From Hermatobates lingyangjiaoensis (lineage: Eukaryota; Arthropoda; Insecta; Hemiptera; Hermatobatidae): 64,000 nucleotides of DNA. Shown in pieces: positions 43,139 to 54,246 of this stretch. A program made the translations under genes and the position numbers. The stretch's first letter is position 1. Each line of letters begins with the position of its first letter. The stretch covers positions 165,001 to 229,000 of the forward strand of contig JAPFBL010000575.1 in NCBI GenBank assembly GCA_026182355.1, given 5' to 3'. The notes beneath the pieces are model-generated. The model was not told the DNA's origin. It saw nothing but the letters and a program-made list of their open reading frames with translations, and searched no databases.

Positions 43139-43780
43139 CCAGTGTTAATAATGGATCGGTCTGCTACCCAATTTAAATCTTCCGCGGCACTATTCCCTAG
43201 CCGTTATGTTTACCTCGCCAGTCGAGAATTTCCTTCTCTTCTTCTTTTATTTTATTTAAAGTTTATTATTCTTTATTTATCTTTAAAGAGTAGAGAAATT
43301 CTTTAACTTTGTTTTTATTAAACAATTTCAAAACATTCTTTATTTATCATAAAAAAAAAAAAAAGAAAAAAATTCCTTAACTTTTGTTACTTTCCTATAA
43401 CCAATGTTTTCTTTAAGAAGCTGTGCGCATGCGTAATCGCGCACTACTTTGCACATGCTCTGCGTACAAACAGTCGTCAAAAAAAAAAAAAAAAAAAAAA
43501 AAAATCTAACCTTCGAAAAAAATGAAGTAGCATTTTAAAAAACTAAAATACACTATTTTTCTTGTTATCTATTTAGTACAATCGCGAAATGTGCTTTTCT
43601 TTTCTAGTTTATTATATTTTTTTAAATTTAATAGGATACAAAATAAAATGAAAAACAAAAAAATACAATAACGACTTTTTAAAAAACTTCCTATAGTTAC
43701 TTTTGTTTTTTAGACAATATAATTTTTAATTTCATTGATCGTATTTCATGATCATAGAAATTACAATTTTTTTGTGAGTA

Positions 43781-43782
<2 letters not shown>
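43139..43782. other. AT-rich with poly-A runs, nothing recognised
   Basis: Long A runs at 43350-43365 and 43478-43504. No supported gene or terminus. Confidence 0.5.

Positions 43783-43829
<47 letters not shown>
43783..43829. repeat. (TA)n microsatellite
   Basis: Lies 115 bp before the GIY-YIG frame. Confidence 0.92.
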
Positions 43830-43832
<3 letters not shown>

Positions 43833-43943
43833 TTCGATAACAAGTATTAAAACAAAAAAATAAATAGACAAAGTTAAAACAGGCAAGAGTAACAGCACAG
43901 AAGGTTTTCTAATCGTAATAATGTGGGCAATATGTTAATATAA

Positions 43944-44306
43944 AGCTTTTCCAGCGAATTGGAGTCCGGTGGTATTTATAAAATTCTGTGGAAAAATTGC
44001 CATAAAATTTATATTGGTCAAACTGGTAAATTATTAAAGACACGTGTAAAACAACACCAATATAACGTAAGTAGACAGGAAAAAAGTAGTGCCTTATTCT
44101 TGCATATAAAAAATGAAAATCATCATATTGATTGGACAGGAGCTAAATTTATTACCTATGAAAAATCAATGCTGTTAAGAAATATTATTGAATCGTCTCT
44201 AATTAAATTTAATAGATCTAATATTATAAACATTAGTAACGGTCTCTTCAAACTTGATACTTTCGTTACGAGGGCAATAGCCTCTTCAAAGAGGGTTGAC
44301 AGCTAG
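43944..44306 (+). pseudogene. Penelope GIY-YIG endonuclease, intact domain, 5' truncated
   Basis: Open from just after a stop at 43941 to the stop at 44304-44306. GGIYKILWKNCHKIYIGQTG has a textbook GIY...YIG pair. LKTRVKQHQYNVS supplies the Arg-His part, and MLLRNIIESSLI the Glu helix. A different subfamily from the 720 and 42190 copies. The polymerase is missing and no ATG is required for this fragment, so it is probably not expressed alone. Confidence 0.85.
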
Positions 44307-44474
44307 CGGATAGATTTTTAATCTTTCTTACTGTACTCCTTTGTTTCCCCAAACATCCCTCTGTGGACTATTGCCCTTTCTTGCACTTTACACCATTTTA
44401 AAATACCACTCTTCCCTTCTACTCCTTTCAACCTCTCACCATTATGTTTCTGCATCTAGTATTTCAAATGAAAA

Positions 44475-44600
44475 AGAAGAAATTTCTGCGAAATGGGAAA
44501 ACAAGACTAAGATCTTTCAATTGTATGAAGTAGTCTACGTCAGAGTCAAAAACCCAACTGAACTAACGAAGACTGCTTGTTACGGTCTTTTTTTCCATTT
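44475..44600. mobile_element. Degenerate family-A inverted tail
   Basis: AAATGGGAAAACAAGACTAA...CGTCAGAGTC in the minus sense, followed by a deleted plus half (CGAAGACTGCTTGTTACGG ... TTTTCCATTTCATATTGTGG). Its last bases begin the minisatellite. Confidence 0.75.
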
Positions 44601-45938
44601 CATATTGTGGTTTCATCACTTTATTATACATACATGATGACAATAAATACATTACGTATATATTGTGGTTTCATCACTTTGTTATACATACATGATGACA
44701 ATAAATACATTACGTATATATTGTGGTTTCATCACTTTGTTATACATACATGATGACAACAAATACATTACGTATATATTGTGGTTTCATCTCTTTATTA
44801 TACATACATAATGACAATAAATACATTGCGTATATATTGTGGTTTCATCACTTTGTTATACATACATGATGACAATAAATACATTACGTATATATTGTGG
44901 TTTCATCACTTTGTTATACATACATGATGACAATAAATACATTACGTATATATTGTGGTTTCATCACTTTGTTATACATACATGATGACAATAAATACAT
45001 TACGTATATATTGTGGTTTCATCACTTTATTATACATACATGATGACAACAAATACATTACGTATATATTGTGGTTTCATCACTTTATTATACATACATA
45101 ATGACAATAAATACATTACGTATATATTGTGGTTTCATCTCTTTATTATACATACATGATGACAATAAATACATTACGTATATATTGTGGTTTCATCACT
45201 TTGTTATACATACATGATGACAATAAATACATTACGTATATATTGTGGTTTCATCACTTTGTTATACATACATGATGACAATAAATACATTACGTATATA
45301 TTGTGGTTTCATCACTTTATTATACATACATGATGACAACAAATACATTACGTATATATTGTGGTTTCATCACTTTATTATACATACATGATGACAATAA
45401 ATACATTACGTATATATTGTGGTTTCATCACTTTGTTATACATACATGATGACAATAAATACATTACGTATATATTGTGGTTTCATCACTTTATTATACA
45501 TACATGATGACAACAAATACATTACGTATATATTATGGTTTCATCACTTTATTATACATACATAATGACAATAAATACATTACGTATATATTGTGGTTTC
45601 ATCACTTTGTTATACATACATGATGACAATAAATACATTACGTATATATTGTGGTTTCATCACTTTGTTATACATACATGATGACAATAAATACATTACG
45701 TATATATTGTGGTTTCATCACTTTGTTATACATACATGATGACAATAAATACATTACGTATATATTGTGGTTTCATCACTTTATTATACATACATGATGA
45801 CAACAAATACATTACGTATATATTGTGGTTTCATCACTTTATTATACATACATGATGACAATAAATACATTACGTATATATTGTGGTTTCATCACTTTAT
45901 TATACATACATGATGACAATAAATACATTGCGTATATA
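44600..45938. repeat. 58-bp minisatellite, ~23 copies
   Basis: Unit ATTGTGGTTTCATCACTTTG, TTATACATACATGATGACA, ATAAATACATTACGTATAT. The first part is the family-A tail end (ATTGTGGTTTGATCATT with one change). Variants (AACAAA, CATAATG, ATCTCTTTA) are interspersed. There are no unique spacers between units. Confidence 0.95.
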
Positions 45939-46380
45939 AGATTGCAGCATTTTTTATGTTCATCTGGAGAATAATAGAATGAACAAATATGAAGAAGTGC
46001 TGACATCTTTGATTTATGAAGCAGAACCACGTCTCTTGTTCTATTATTCTCTTAATGACTTTGCGATGCCAAAAAATCTGAATAAACTTGAATGTCTGAT
46101 CTTTCATTTCTATTTCAATGTTTAAAGCTAAATTTAGTGACCACTTTAGAACATCTGTATTCCACTGTAGCTATGTAACATATATTTCTAGTAAGAAGTT
46201 TAGAAATTGTCACTTACCTATATTTGACAATGTTTTTTTCTTTTCTTTTGGTAAGATAAGTGTTGTTTCTAGATAGCTATATCTATGAAAAGGATTTCTC
46301 AATATAATATTGTTTTGCCTTAATTATTTTATATAGGGAAGGAATCCTAAATGTTTCTTTACTTAAATGTATTTAGAATT
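45939..46380. other. Nothing recognised
   Basis: AT-rich flank of the minisatellite; no supported feature. Confidence 0.5.
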
Positions 46381-46654
46381 GTAGGGTAAAAAGTTAATGA
46401 AATGGTCTCCACATATAAAAATGTTAATGGTATAAACCACGCGTTTCGAACGCATAGTGTTCTTCTTCAGGCATTAGCTAAAAAAAAATACAATTACATC
46501 ACAGTGGCTCTGATGTCATTGTACGAAACATCACTGTGATGCAATGTATTTTTTTTAGCTAATACCTGAAGAAGAACATATGTGTTCGAAACGCGTTGTT
46601 TATACCATTAAAATTTGTGTATGGGGAGACCATTCCATTAACTTTTTACCCTAC
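46381..46654. repeat. Penelope tail palindrome, GAACA/TGTTC family
   Basis: Arms ~125 bp, ends GTAGGGTAAAAAGTTAATG and complement. The right arm has CTGAAGAA, GAACA/TGTTC and GAAACGCGTTG (46566-46592). Siblings at 48122-48360 and a single arm at 48590-48716. Confidence 0.88.
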
Positions 46655-46699
46655 AAATGAGTATATACCAGATAATAAGTGATATTGCACTACGTTAGA

Positions 46700-46800
46700 T
46701 TGCACTACGTCAGGTATTTAGAGTACCTGACAGAAAGATGTTTAATAAGTACCTGACATTGTATAGAAGGCTTAATGTTCTCTCCTAGAGGTGAAATACA
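46700..46800 (-). mobile_element. SINE body fragment
   Basis: TATTTAGAGTACCTGACAG ... GTACCTGACATTGTATAG ... CTTAATGTTCTCTCC; head and tail are missing. Confidence 0.6.
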
Positions 46801-46809
46801 CTATCTCTA

Positions 46810-47535
46810 CCATCTTTTCCCGAAAATAAGACACTATCTTACTTTATTTTTAGGTCAAATTCCGTGGTAGGGCTTATTATCGGGGGAGGGGGCTTCAAGT
46901 ACATTAAGTAAATTTACATATTTTTTGTTTAATATTTAATTTTATACAGAAATTTAAATTTATTCGATTACAGTCATGTCATCTTCTGTAACATCATCAT
47001 AAATATAGTTAATGGGTTAGTTCCACTGAGGTTAGTAATATTAGAATTAGAACTATTAGAATTATTAGAACATTCACAGTCAGTTAGGTGCTCTTGAAGA
47101 TGGGATCCAGACGGACCCGAAACCGGTCGAGCTTTTCAGAGACTTTACGAGGTATGACGTAATGTATTATTACTAATTCTAATCATCATAAATGATCAAA
47201 ATTTTGAATTCCGTTATGATTCTCCTCCAAATCTATTCCCTGTAGAATTATTGGTCTGAATCTCTCTTGCCTTGCAATACAGCTATCGTTCTTGTCTAAA
47301 TAGCCTCCTTGAAACGAACAACTTTAGAGATAAACAAGGAATTTATTGGACTATTTTTTTTCCAAAGAATTCTCTGAAATATTACGACAGCTAGAGATAT
47401 CTACAACATTCAACATCAATTTTTCAACAAATTATATTTTTCACATTATCTTAACTAGGGCCTATTTTCAGGGGAGGGCTTATAGTCCAAAACATCCAGA
47501 AAATCACGCTAGGACTTATTTTCGGAAAAAGACGG
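46810..47535. mobile_element. TA-flanked MITE (Tc1/mariner-like) with a nested tail
   Basis: TA on each side, and inverted ends CC(A/G)TCTTTTCCCGAAAATAAG / CCGTCTTTTTCCGAAAATAAG. It has subterminal GGGCTTATT repeats and no coding capacity. A ~190-bp Penelope tail is inserted at 47004. An uninterrupted sibling is at 62965-63510. Confidence 0.8.
47005..47183 (+). mobile_element. Penelope tail insertion with 12-bp target duplication
   Basis: ATCATCATAAAT occurs at ~46993-47004 and ~47184-47195, and the sibling MITE lacks the insert. Contents: CACTGAGGTTAGTAATATT, CTTGAAGAT, GGG/CCC stem, GAAACCGGTCGAGC and GAGGTATGACG. This defines the boundaries of one minimal tail unit. Confidence 0.78.
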
Positions 47536-47699
47536 TAGATGTTAGTAAAATAAGTTTATTTCTGATTAAGATATGTGACTTGAGAACTTTGGTTAGTTAG
47601 ATAAGCTAGATATAAATCAAACTCAGAAAAAATACCTTCGTTCAAAGGATTAGAATAAGCGAACACATAGAAACAACACACAACTAACTTCAATATTTC

Positions 47700-48042
47700 G
47701 ACTTGGTCGTAGGTTAGGTTAGGTTAGGTTGCAGTGGCAGTCCCACAAGGGAACACACTTAGGTCGAGCATAGGCCCTTTGTGATATCACACAATCAAGA
47801 TTGATTCTACAGTGAGAGTCCTAAATTTTGCCTAACTCAAGTGTATTTAGAGTGGGTTCTTTAACGAGTACCTGACATCGTATAGGCTCGGGACCGACAG
47901 TTTAACGTCCTTCTCCGAGGGACAATGTGCTCTCAGATTTATTCACCTCCCGGGTGAATAAATCGGGGGCCAGGTGGGGATCGAACCCCGGTCCTATCAG
48001 TTCAGAGGCGAGCACGTAACCACTGAGCTAGCCTGACTCCTG
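47700..48042 (-). mobile_element. tRNA-derived SINE, best-preserved copy
   Basis: Minus strand: the tRNA-like head from 48042 contains an A box (TAGCTCAGTGGTTA) and a B box (GGTTCGATCCC), the internal RNA polymerase III promoter. The body follows, and the element ends in (AACCT)n, seen on the plus strand as GGTTAGGTTAGGTTAGG at 47710. TTAGG is the arthropod telomere unit, so the tail may be coincidental or informative about origin. Confidence 0.88.
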
Positions 48043-48121
48043 ACTTGGTCGTAATCAGGAGAAGAATATGAGTTCTGCTCGGTTGGCAAACAGCAACGAC
48101 GATTTCGAAATATTAAAGTGA

Positions 48122-48360
48122 GGGTAAAAGCCAATGAAATGGTCTCCACATAGAGAAATCGTATAAACAACGCGTTTCGAACACGTAGTGTTCTTCCTCA
48201 GGCATTAACTAAAAGTTAATTGTTAATTAACCTCAGTCCGTTGTACCATAGACACTCACTCTTAGTTAATGCCTGAGGATGGACACTACGTGTTCGAAAC
48301 GCGTTGTTTATACCATTAAATGTTTACATGCAGAGACCATTTCATTAACTTTTTATCCTA
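48122..48360. repeat. Penelope tail palindrome, GAACA family
   Basis: Arms ~100 bp, centre near 48240, with GAAACGCGTTG in the right arm. A point change gives GGATGGACACTACGTGTTC in place of GAAGAACAC. Confidence 0.85.
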
Positions 48361-48589
48361 CAACACATACATATAATGTACCAGGTGGGTAAAAAAAAAC
48401 GCATAATTGTTGGTTAATTAAATGTAATACAAACCAAGTATTGTTATATACTCGTATTATGTATTATCCAATTTGACAGTTTATAAATACATTTCAAACT
48501 CAGGAGAAGTTTTCAAAGACATGGAAAATGAAGTAAAATAATGTTTAACATCTATTATACTTTCAGTGTTTATCGTACAACTGCATACT

Positions 48590-48716
48590 CATGCAGTTGT
48601 ACCATATGAGCACTCACCCTTTGTTACTGACACTCACCCTTAGTTAATGCCTGAGGAAGAACATTACGTGTTCGAAACGCGTTGTTTATACCATTAAATT
48701 GTTATATGTGGAGACC
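48590..48716 (+). mobile_element. Penelope tail, GAACA family
   Basis: CTGAGGAA, GAACA/TGTTC and GAAACGCGTTG, then GGAGACCAT, where the LINE 3' end begins. Confidence 0.75.
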
Positions 48717-49545
48717 ATGTGGTTTTGATGCGGGCCTACCTTCGCGCTACCTCTGACCACCCCCTCTAACCTGTTTTGATATTAGAACGTGTACCCAGCC
48801 TTTCGGCCATATCACGTATAATAGCAGCACAGATTGATGCCTTTTAGCGTGAAAGCTCTTTCGCTGCATCTCGGGAGCACCAAGCTATCCGAGGATAGGA
48901 ACAAGCCTCCGAGATACGAGATACGCGGAGGCGAGCTTCCACGACCCTACATCACAAAATTAAAAGGATGAAAAGAAAAAAAAAAACATAAAACTTAGTA
49001 CTTGTTAAAAGAAAAAAAAAACACTTTATAAGTAAAACAAACATAAAAATCCTCTTCTTCTTCTTCTTCAGTCTACGGACGTCCAGTGGCTACCACTCCG
49101 GGGCACCTTCTCGTTCTTCTTATGCCCTCAATATATTTACAGAAGTCGTCTCTATGGCTTGTCAGGGCAGTTCTATAAGTTGCCGCTACGAACTCTCCCG
49201 TCCTCACTTCGTATTCAAAGCATGCACTAGCATATTTGGGGCATACCTCCAGGATGTGAGCAACACTTTCTGAGGGGGGCCCCTCCACATACACAACTCT
49301 CCTCCTTCCTTTTCTTAAACCTGTCGAGGTATGCCCCAAAATCACCATGCCCTGTCAGAATCTGGGGCTAACCAGTGATAGACATGGAGGTCTCCCAGCC
49401 TCATCCTTATGTCGTCTATATTGAGGAGGAATCGGTGGGTCCCAACACCACCCCCTCTGACCACCTCGGGCACTTGGGGCTCGTGAGAATTCAAAGTGAC
49501 TGAGGGGCTGGCTACAGGTTAGGCTCTTCAGTCTAATTTGATATT
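48717..49545 (-). mobile_element. LINE 3' end (Jockey/R1-type group)
   Basis: Minus strand: a coding C-terminus (49440-49073), then a 3' untranslated region with CCTCCGCG, CCGAAAGGCTGGG and ATCAAAACAGGTTAG. Relatives of that region lie at 56660-56860, 57150-57350 and 57731-57845. Confidence 0.75.
49073..49440 (-). pseudogene. Non-LTR retrotransposon ORF2 C-terminus, frameshifted
   Basis: The minus strand reads LTGHGDFGAYLDRFKKRKEE then SCVCGGA, a frame change, then PSESVAHILEVCPKYASAC, ending VVATGRP at 49073. TGHG-F--YL-RF and the C-C...H...C cluster are typical of the end of Jockey/R1/I-group ORF2, after RNase H. Truncated upstream. Confidence 0.78.
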
Positions 49546-49955
49546 GATTTATAGCCGAAAGCCTTCAATACACAAAGAGACATAGCAGTCTTAACATTAT
49601 CTCTTACTTCGAAACAAAGAAAAAAAAAAATAAAAAAAAATTTGCGAGTATGTGGGACCAAATAATTGAACCGCTCAACCATCGAGAGTATACTTACATG
49701 GTCTACATAATTTATTCAAATCAACTCAATAAATTTGAAATAATATAAATGGAAGTTTCACAGCATATGACTTTTTCCATAGATTTTATTCTTTGAAATA
49801 ACTAAAGTCTTTCTGTTGCAGGTTCTACCAGGTGCGATGTTCTCTCAGGGTGTCACCCAAACTTCCCGTCAAGGTGGAGACCAACATTCCCAATGTGCAC
49901 AACAAGTTTACCAATGGTCAGTAATAATTATAAAAAAATATATATATATATTGCG
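49546..49955. other. Nothing recognised
   Basis: AT-rich sequence; no supported feature. Confidence 0.5.
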
Positions 49956-50870
49956 TTATATAATTTTCAAACGATTAGAATTTCACTTCAATATTTCGAC
50001 TTTGTCGTCATCAGGAGAAGGAAGAGAAGAAGAAGAAGAAGAAGAAGAAGAAGAAGAGTTCTGCTTTGTTGGCAAACTGCAACGAGCAAAACTCATGTTC
50101 TTGTTCTCCTGATGACGAAGACGAGGTCGAAATATTAAAGTGAGTTGTGTGTTGTTAAATACGTGTTTTTATACAACTCACTTCGATATTTCGACTTCTT
50201 CGTCATCAAGATAATGAGGAGAAGAAGAACATGAGTTCTGCTCGGCAAGCAAACAGCAACGAGCAGAATATTTAGACTTCGTCGTCATCAGGGGAATGAG
50301 GAGAAGAAGAAGATGAGTTCTGCTCGACTGATAAACAGCAACGAGCAGAATTCATGTTCTTCTTCTCCTGATGACAACGAGATCGAAATATTAAAGTGAG
50401 TTGTGTGTTGTTAAATACGTGTTTTTATACAACTCACTTCGATATTTCGACTTCTTCGTCATCAAGATAATGAGGAGAAGAAGAACATGAGTTCTGCTCG
50501 GCAAGCAAACAGCAACGAGCAGAATATTTAGACTTCGTCGTCATCAGGGGAATGAGGAGAAGAAGAAGATGAGTTCTGCTCGACTGATAAACAGCAACGA
50601 GCAGAATTCATGTTCTTCTTCTCCTGATGACAACGAGATCGAAATATTAAAGTGAGTTGTGTGTTGTTAAATACGTGTTCTCACACAACTTACTTCGATA
50701 TTTCTACTTCGTCATCAGGAGAAAGAGGAGAAGAAGAGGAGTTCTGCTTGGCTGGCAAACAGCAAAGAGCAGAATTCATGTTCTTCTTCTCCTGATGACG
50801 ACGAGATCGAAATATTAAAGTGAGTTGTACGAGTATGTTGTTTCAACGTGTTTTTTTTTATTCTAATCGT
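49956..50870. mobile_element. Cluster of inverted Penelope tails with a tandem duplication
   Basis: Repeated minus/plus arms around CTGATGAC-GA...TC-GAAAT (for example 50109-50133). Inner sequence is GAGGAGAAGAAGAA with GTTCTGCTCG. About 243 bp (50171-50413) is repeated directly at 50414-50657. A (GAA)n run lies at 50018-50056. Confidence 0.85.
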
Positions 50871-50889
50871 TTGATATTTCGTCCTAAGG

Positions 50890-51210
50890 GACCGTTTCAT
50901 TTTTGAATTATATTATTTTCCCAAAACTCTTATTTCATTTATATCTGTAGATATAAGATTTAAATATTGTCTGTCTGTCCGCTATAGAAATAAAACTGGA
51001 GACATTTAGATACAAAGAAACATATGTTTTTTGTACAACTTTTTTCGTGGGAACTAACTATAGTATTTACATTTTGATCAGATTCCTTTTTGGCATCTGC
51101 CACCTATATTAAGATAATTCTCTCAAAATAACTTCAAATCACGTCAAATAGGGTTTATAACAATCGTAGAGTTCACCTCATTTGTTCAAAATCTGTACAT
51201 TTAAATTGAC
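50890..51210. other. Nothing recognised
   Basis: No supported feature. Confidence 0.5.
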
Positions 51211-51212
51211 TT

Positions 51213-51223
51213 TAATATATATA

Positions 51224-51267
<44 letters not shown>
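51213..51267. repeat. (TA)n microsatellite
   Basis: TA tract left of the palindrome cluster. Confidence 0.92.
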
Positions 51268-51272
<5 letters not shown>

Positions 51273-51334
51273 TTCAAAGGCGGTGAAATGTTCACAAATG
51301 ACAATTAGAAGAAACGATTCTTCGAACTGAATAA

Positions 51335-51542
51335 ACTAGAATTTAAAAAAGAACACATTAGAAAGGAAACCACTGAACTCACTACTATATTTCGATGTCC
51401 TCGTCTTCAGGAATAGAAGTAAATCGCTCCAAAGTCGTTATCAGCCTTTGGAGCGATTCACTTCTTTTCCTGAAGACGAGGACATCGAAATATAGTAGTG
51501 AGTTCAGTGGTTTCCTTTCTATGTGTTCTTTTTTAAATTCTA

Positions 51543-51546
<4 letters not shown>
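51335..51546. repeat. Penelope tail palindrome
   Basis: Arms ~100 bp around GTCGTTATCAGCC near 51437. The right arm has CTGAAGAC then GAGGACATC and GAAAT (51470-51491); only a 2-bp stem is certain. (TA)n at 51548 touches the right end. Confidence 0.85.
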
Positions 51547-51581
<35 letters not shown>

Positions 51582-51584
<3 letters not shown>

Positions 51585-52066
51585 AAACTACAGTTTATCG
51601 GAACTCGGTCAGGTCTTCAGGTTCAAATTAAACTCTCATTGTCAACGTTTCGGTCTTTATTTAAAACCTTTTTCATAGGCAGAAGTATAAATTTGGAACA
51701 GAAAAACTAAGTATTACATTACAAATTATTTTACAAAGAAAAATAGTATGTGGATTTTAACAACAACTGTAGTCTGAATGAACACGTGACACTGAACTGA
51801 AATAACCAAGCAAGGTGCTTGGTTATGACACCTTGCTTGGTTATTTCAGTTTAGTGTCACGTGTTCATTCAGACTACAGTTGTTGTTAAAATCCATATAC
51901 TATTTATCTTTGTAAAATAATTTGCAATGTAATACTTAGTTTTTCTGTTACAAAATTTATACTTCGGCCTATGAAAAAGGTTTTAAATAAAGACCGAAAC
52001 ATTGGCAATGAGAGTTTAATTTGAACCTGAAGAACTGACAGTGCCCCGATAAACTATAGTTTTGTA
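51582..52066. repeat. 485-bp Penelope tail palindrome
   Basis: Arms ~235 bp with a CAAGGTGCTTGG centre near 51820. Each arm has the CTATGAAAAAGG, GGTTTT/stem and GAAAC(A/G)TTGGC tail and the AACTATAGTTTTGTA end, between (TA)n tracts at 51548-51581 and 52067. Confidence 0.9.
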
Positions 52067-52082
52067 TATATATATATATATA

Positions 52083-52260
52083 TATACCATGATAAACGAA
52101 AAAAGGTCCGGCAGGACAGATAACACTTAAAATAAAGTGTGACATATAGACTTAAACATAACAAAGACGCACTTTTCAATATTTCGACCGTAATGGCGGT
52201 CGTCCTCAGGAGAAGAAGTGAATTGACGGAGGGACGACAGTCAACTAAAAGTAACAAACT
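52083..52260 (-). mobile_element. Penelope tail, GACCG/CGGTC family
   Basis: The minus strand has CTGAGGAC, stem GACCG/CGGTC, loop CCATTA, GAAATATTG (52181-52209). Confidence 0.7.
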
Positions 52261-52289
52261 AAAACAGTTGATTTTAAGTATATATATAT

Positions 52290-52490
52290 ACTTAATGTTG
52301 AGGTTAGCCTATATATCCTAAGGTACGTCATAACCTAGCGTCAACAGTTAGGCTAGGCTCTTTTTTCGTTAAATACATGCATATTGTTAATACCACTGAG
52401 GTTAGTATGATTTATATTAGAAATAGGTAAAACCGTCATACCTTGTAAGATGATCATGGACTTTTTTTTGTTCATTATAAGGTTTATTAT
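52290..52490. repeat. Dispersed repeat with Penelope-type end
   Basis: Matches 56348-56545: TGAGGTTAG, GTCAACAGTTAGGCT, CCACTGAGGTTAGTATGATT, CCGTCATACCTTGTAA. Confidence 0.75.
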
Positions 52491-52545
52491 ATATATATAT
52501 ATATATATTATAACAAATTCAATAATATATCAACCGTTGGATAGA

Positions 52546-52978
52546 ATAGGTGTATAATGTAATCGGGATTCGGTCAATTTTCCAGGATCAAAATCAAACT
52601 CTCAATGCCAACGTTTCGGTTTTATTTAAAACCTTTTTCATAGGCCTACAAACAAAGGATGATAAGAAATCATATATAAACATCAACATATAACTAACAT
52701 CAAAATGGAACATTACAGTTGTGAAAAAACAAAAATATATATACAAGTAGAAGTAATAGAATTTCTATTACTTCTACTTGTATATATATTTTTGTTTTTT
52801 CACAACTGTAATGTTCCATTTTGATGTTAGTTATATGTTGATGTTTATATATGATTTCTTATCATCCTTTGTTTGTAGGCCTATGAAAAAGGTTTTAAAT
52901 AAAACCGAAACGTTGGCATTGAGAGTTTGATTTTGATCCTGGAAAATTGACCGAATCCCGATTACATTATACACCTAT
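52546..52978. repeat. 433-bp Penelope tail palindrome
   Basis: Arms ~205 bp, centre near 52762 (AATAGAATTTCTATT). Tail with AAAACCGAAACGTTGGCATT. TA repeats are outside both ends. Confidence 0.9.
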
Positions 52979-52993
52979 ATATATATTATATAT

Positions 52994-53522
52994 AACTAAA
53001 AAATGATTGATCGGGATGCGGTCAGTTTCTTCCACGTTTTAATTCAAACTCTCATTGCCGACGTTTCGATTTTATTCAAAATCTTTTTCATAGGCCTACA
53101 AACAGAGGAAAACAAGAATTTTAATACGTACATTTTTAAAACACAAACAAAAGAAGTACACTATGAAAATTAAATACAATCTTGAGTATTAGGATAACAA
53201 TGACAGAATAATAAAAAAAAAACTACTTATGTACCTACTTATGTAAGTACATTGTAAAAAAACTTTTGTTTTTATAGTTAGACTCCATCTCTTTCTCTTT
53301 TTTATTATTCTGTCATTGTTATCCTAATACTCAAGATTGTATTTAATTTTCATAGTGTACTTCTTTTGTTTGTGTTTTAAAAATGTACGTATTAAAATTC
53401 TTGTTTTCCTCTGTTTGTAGGCCTATGAAAAAGATTTTGAATAAAATCGAAACGTCGGCATGAGAGTTTGAATTAAAAAGTGGAAGAAACTGACCGCATC
53501 CCGATCAATCATTTTTTAGTTG
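52994..53522. repeat. 529-bp Penelope tail palindrome
   Basis: Arms ~220 bp with an unpaired centre of ~60-90 bp (53215-53290). Tail with AAAATCGAAACGTCGGCA; ends AACTAAAAAATGATTG and complement. Confidence 0.88.
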
Positions 53523-53634
53523 TATATCTGTCACACGGTCGAGAAGTTATTAGTGTTTATATATTATATATATATATAATTTTTATATATATATATACTT
53601 TTTCGTTGGAAATACGATCCAAAACGAACAAATA

Positions 53635-53840
53635 TAGCTCAATATAAACAAAGAAACACAGAGAATCAAAAGAACACACTTACAGTCTCTAATTTTCGGT
53701 TTGAACCGTCTTCACGAGAGATAAGAGAGGTAAACCAGTACCAGTGCGCTTGGTTTCTCTCTCCTGAAGACGGTTCAAACCGAAAATTAGAAACTGTAAG
53801 TGTGTTCTTTTGATTTCTCTATATTTCTTTGTCTATATTG

Positions 53841-53846
<6 letters not shown>
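53635..53846. repeat. Penelope tail palindrome, GGTT family
   Basis: Arms ~95 bp. One arm has lost part of its centre (GTACCAGTGCGCTTGG). The right end meets (TA)n at 53846. Confidence 0.85.
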
Positions 53847-53885
<39 letters not shown>

Positions 53886-53892
<7 letters not shown>

Positions 53893-54190
53893 TAATTTTT
53901 TTTGAGGTTTGAGGTCCAATGATTAAAACTAGTCCTTTTGCCGATGTTTCGACATAATCCATAGTCGTAATAACTGTTTTATCAATAAGTTCCTCTTTGT
54001 TACCGAACATATTAAAATGTAATAAATTACCAAATATTAGTAATAGTAGTGCTAATTGTAAAACAATCATGTTGTAGCCCTGAAGATGACATAAATATAT
54101 GTCGAAACGTCGGCAAAAGGACTAGTTTTAATCATTGGACCTCAAACCTAAAAAAAATTACATCATATAAATATTGGGTCAAGAAAACAA
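53886..54190. repeat. Penelope tail palindrome, GACATA family, partly rebuilt
   Basis: Outer arms TATGATGTAATTTTTTT and complement. The right motif is at 54080-54108. The left arm breaks after TTTCGACATAATCC, so the palindrome is incomplete inside. The end GGGTCAAGAAAACAAATCATG matches 39567-39600. (TA)n lies on both sides (53846-53885, 54198-54243). Confidence 0.82.
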
Positions 54191-54205
54191 ATCATGATAT
54201 ATATA

Positions 54206-54243
<38 letters not shown>

Positions 54244-54246
<3 letters not shown>

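Noticed and set aside
44600..45938. CRISPR-like array (regular 58-bp repeats; also 60918-62610)
   Set aside because: Units are contiguous without unique spacers, and the setting is an animal genome.
47970..48042. tRNA gene on the minus strand (also 56230-56304, 59690-59749, 59930-59979)
   Set aside because: A and B boxes are present, but each is the head of a SINE with a common body; the cloverleaf is degraded.
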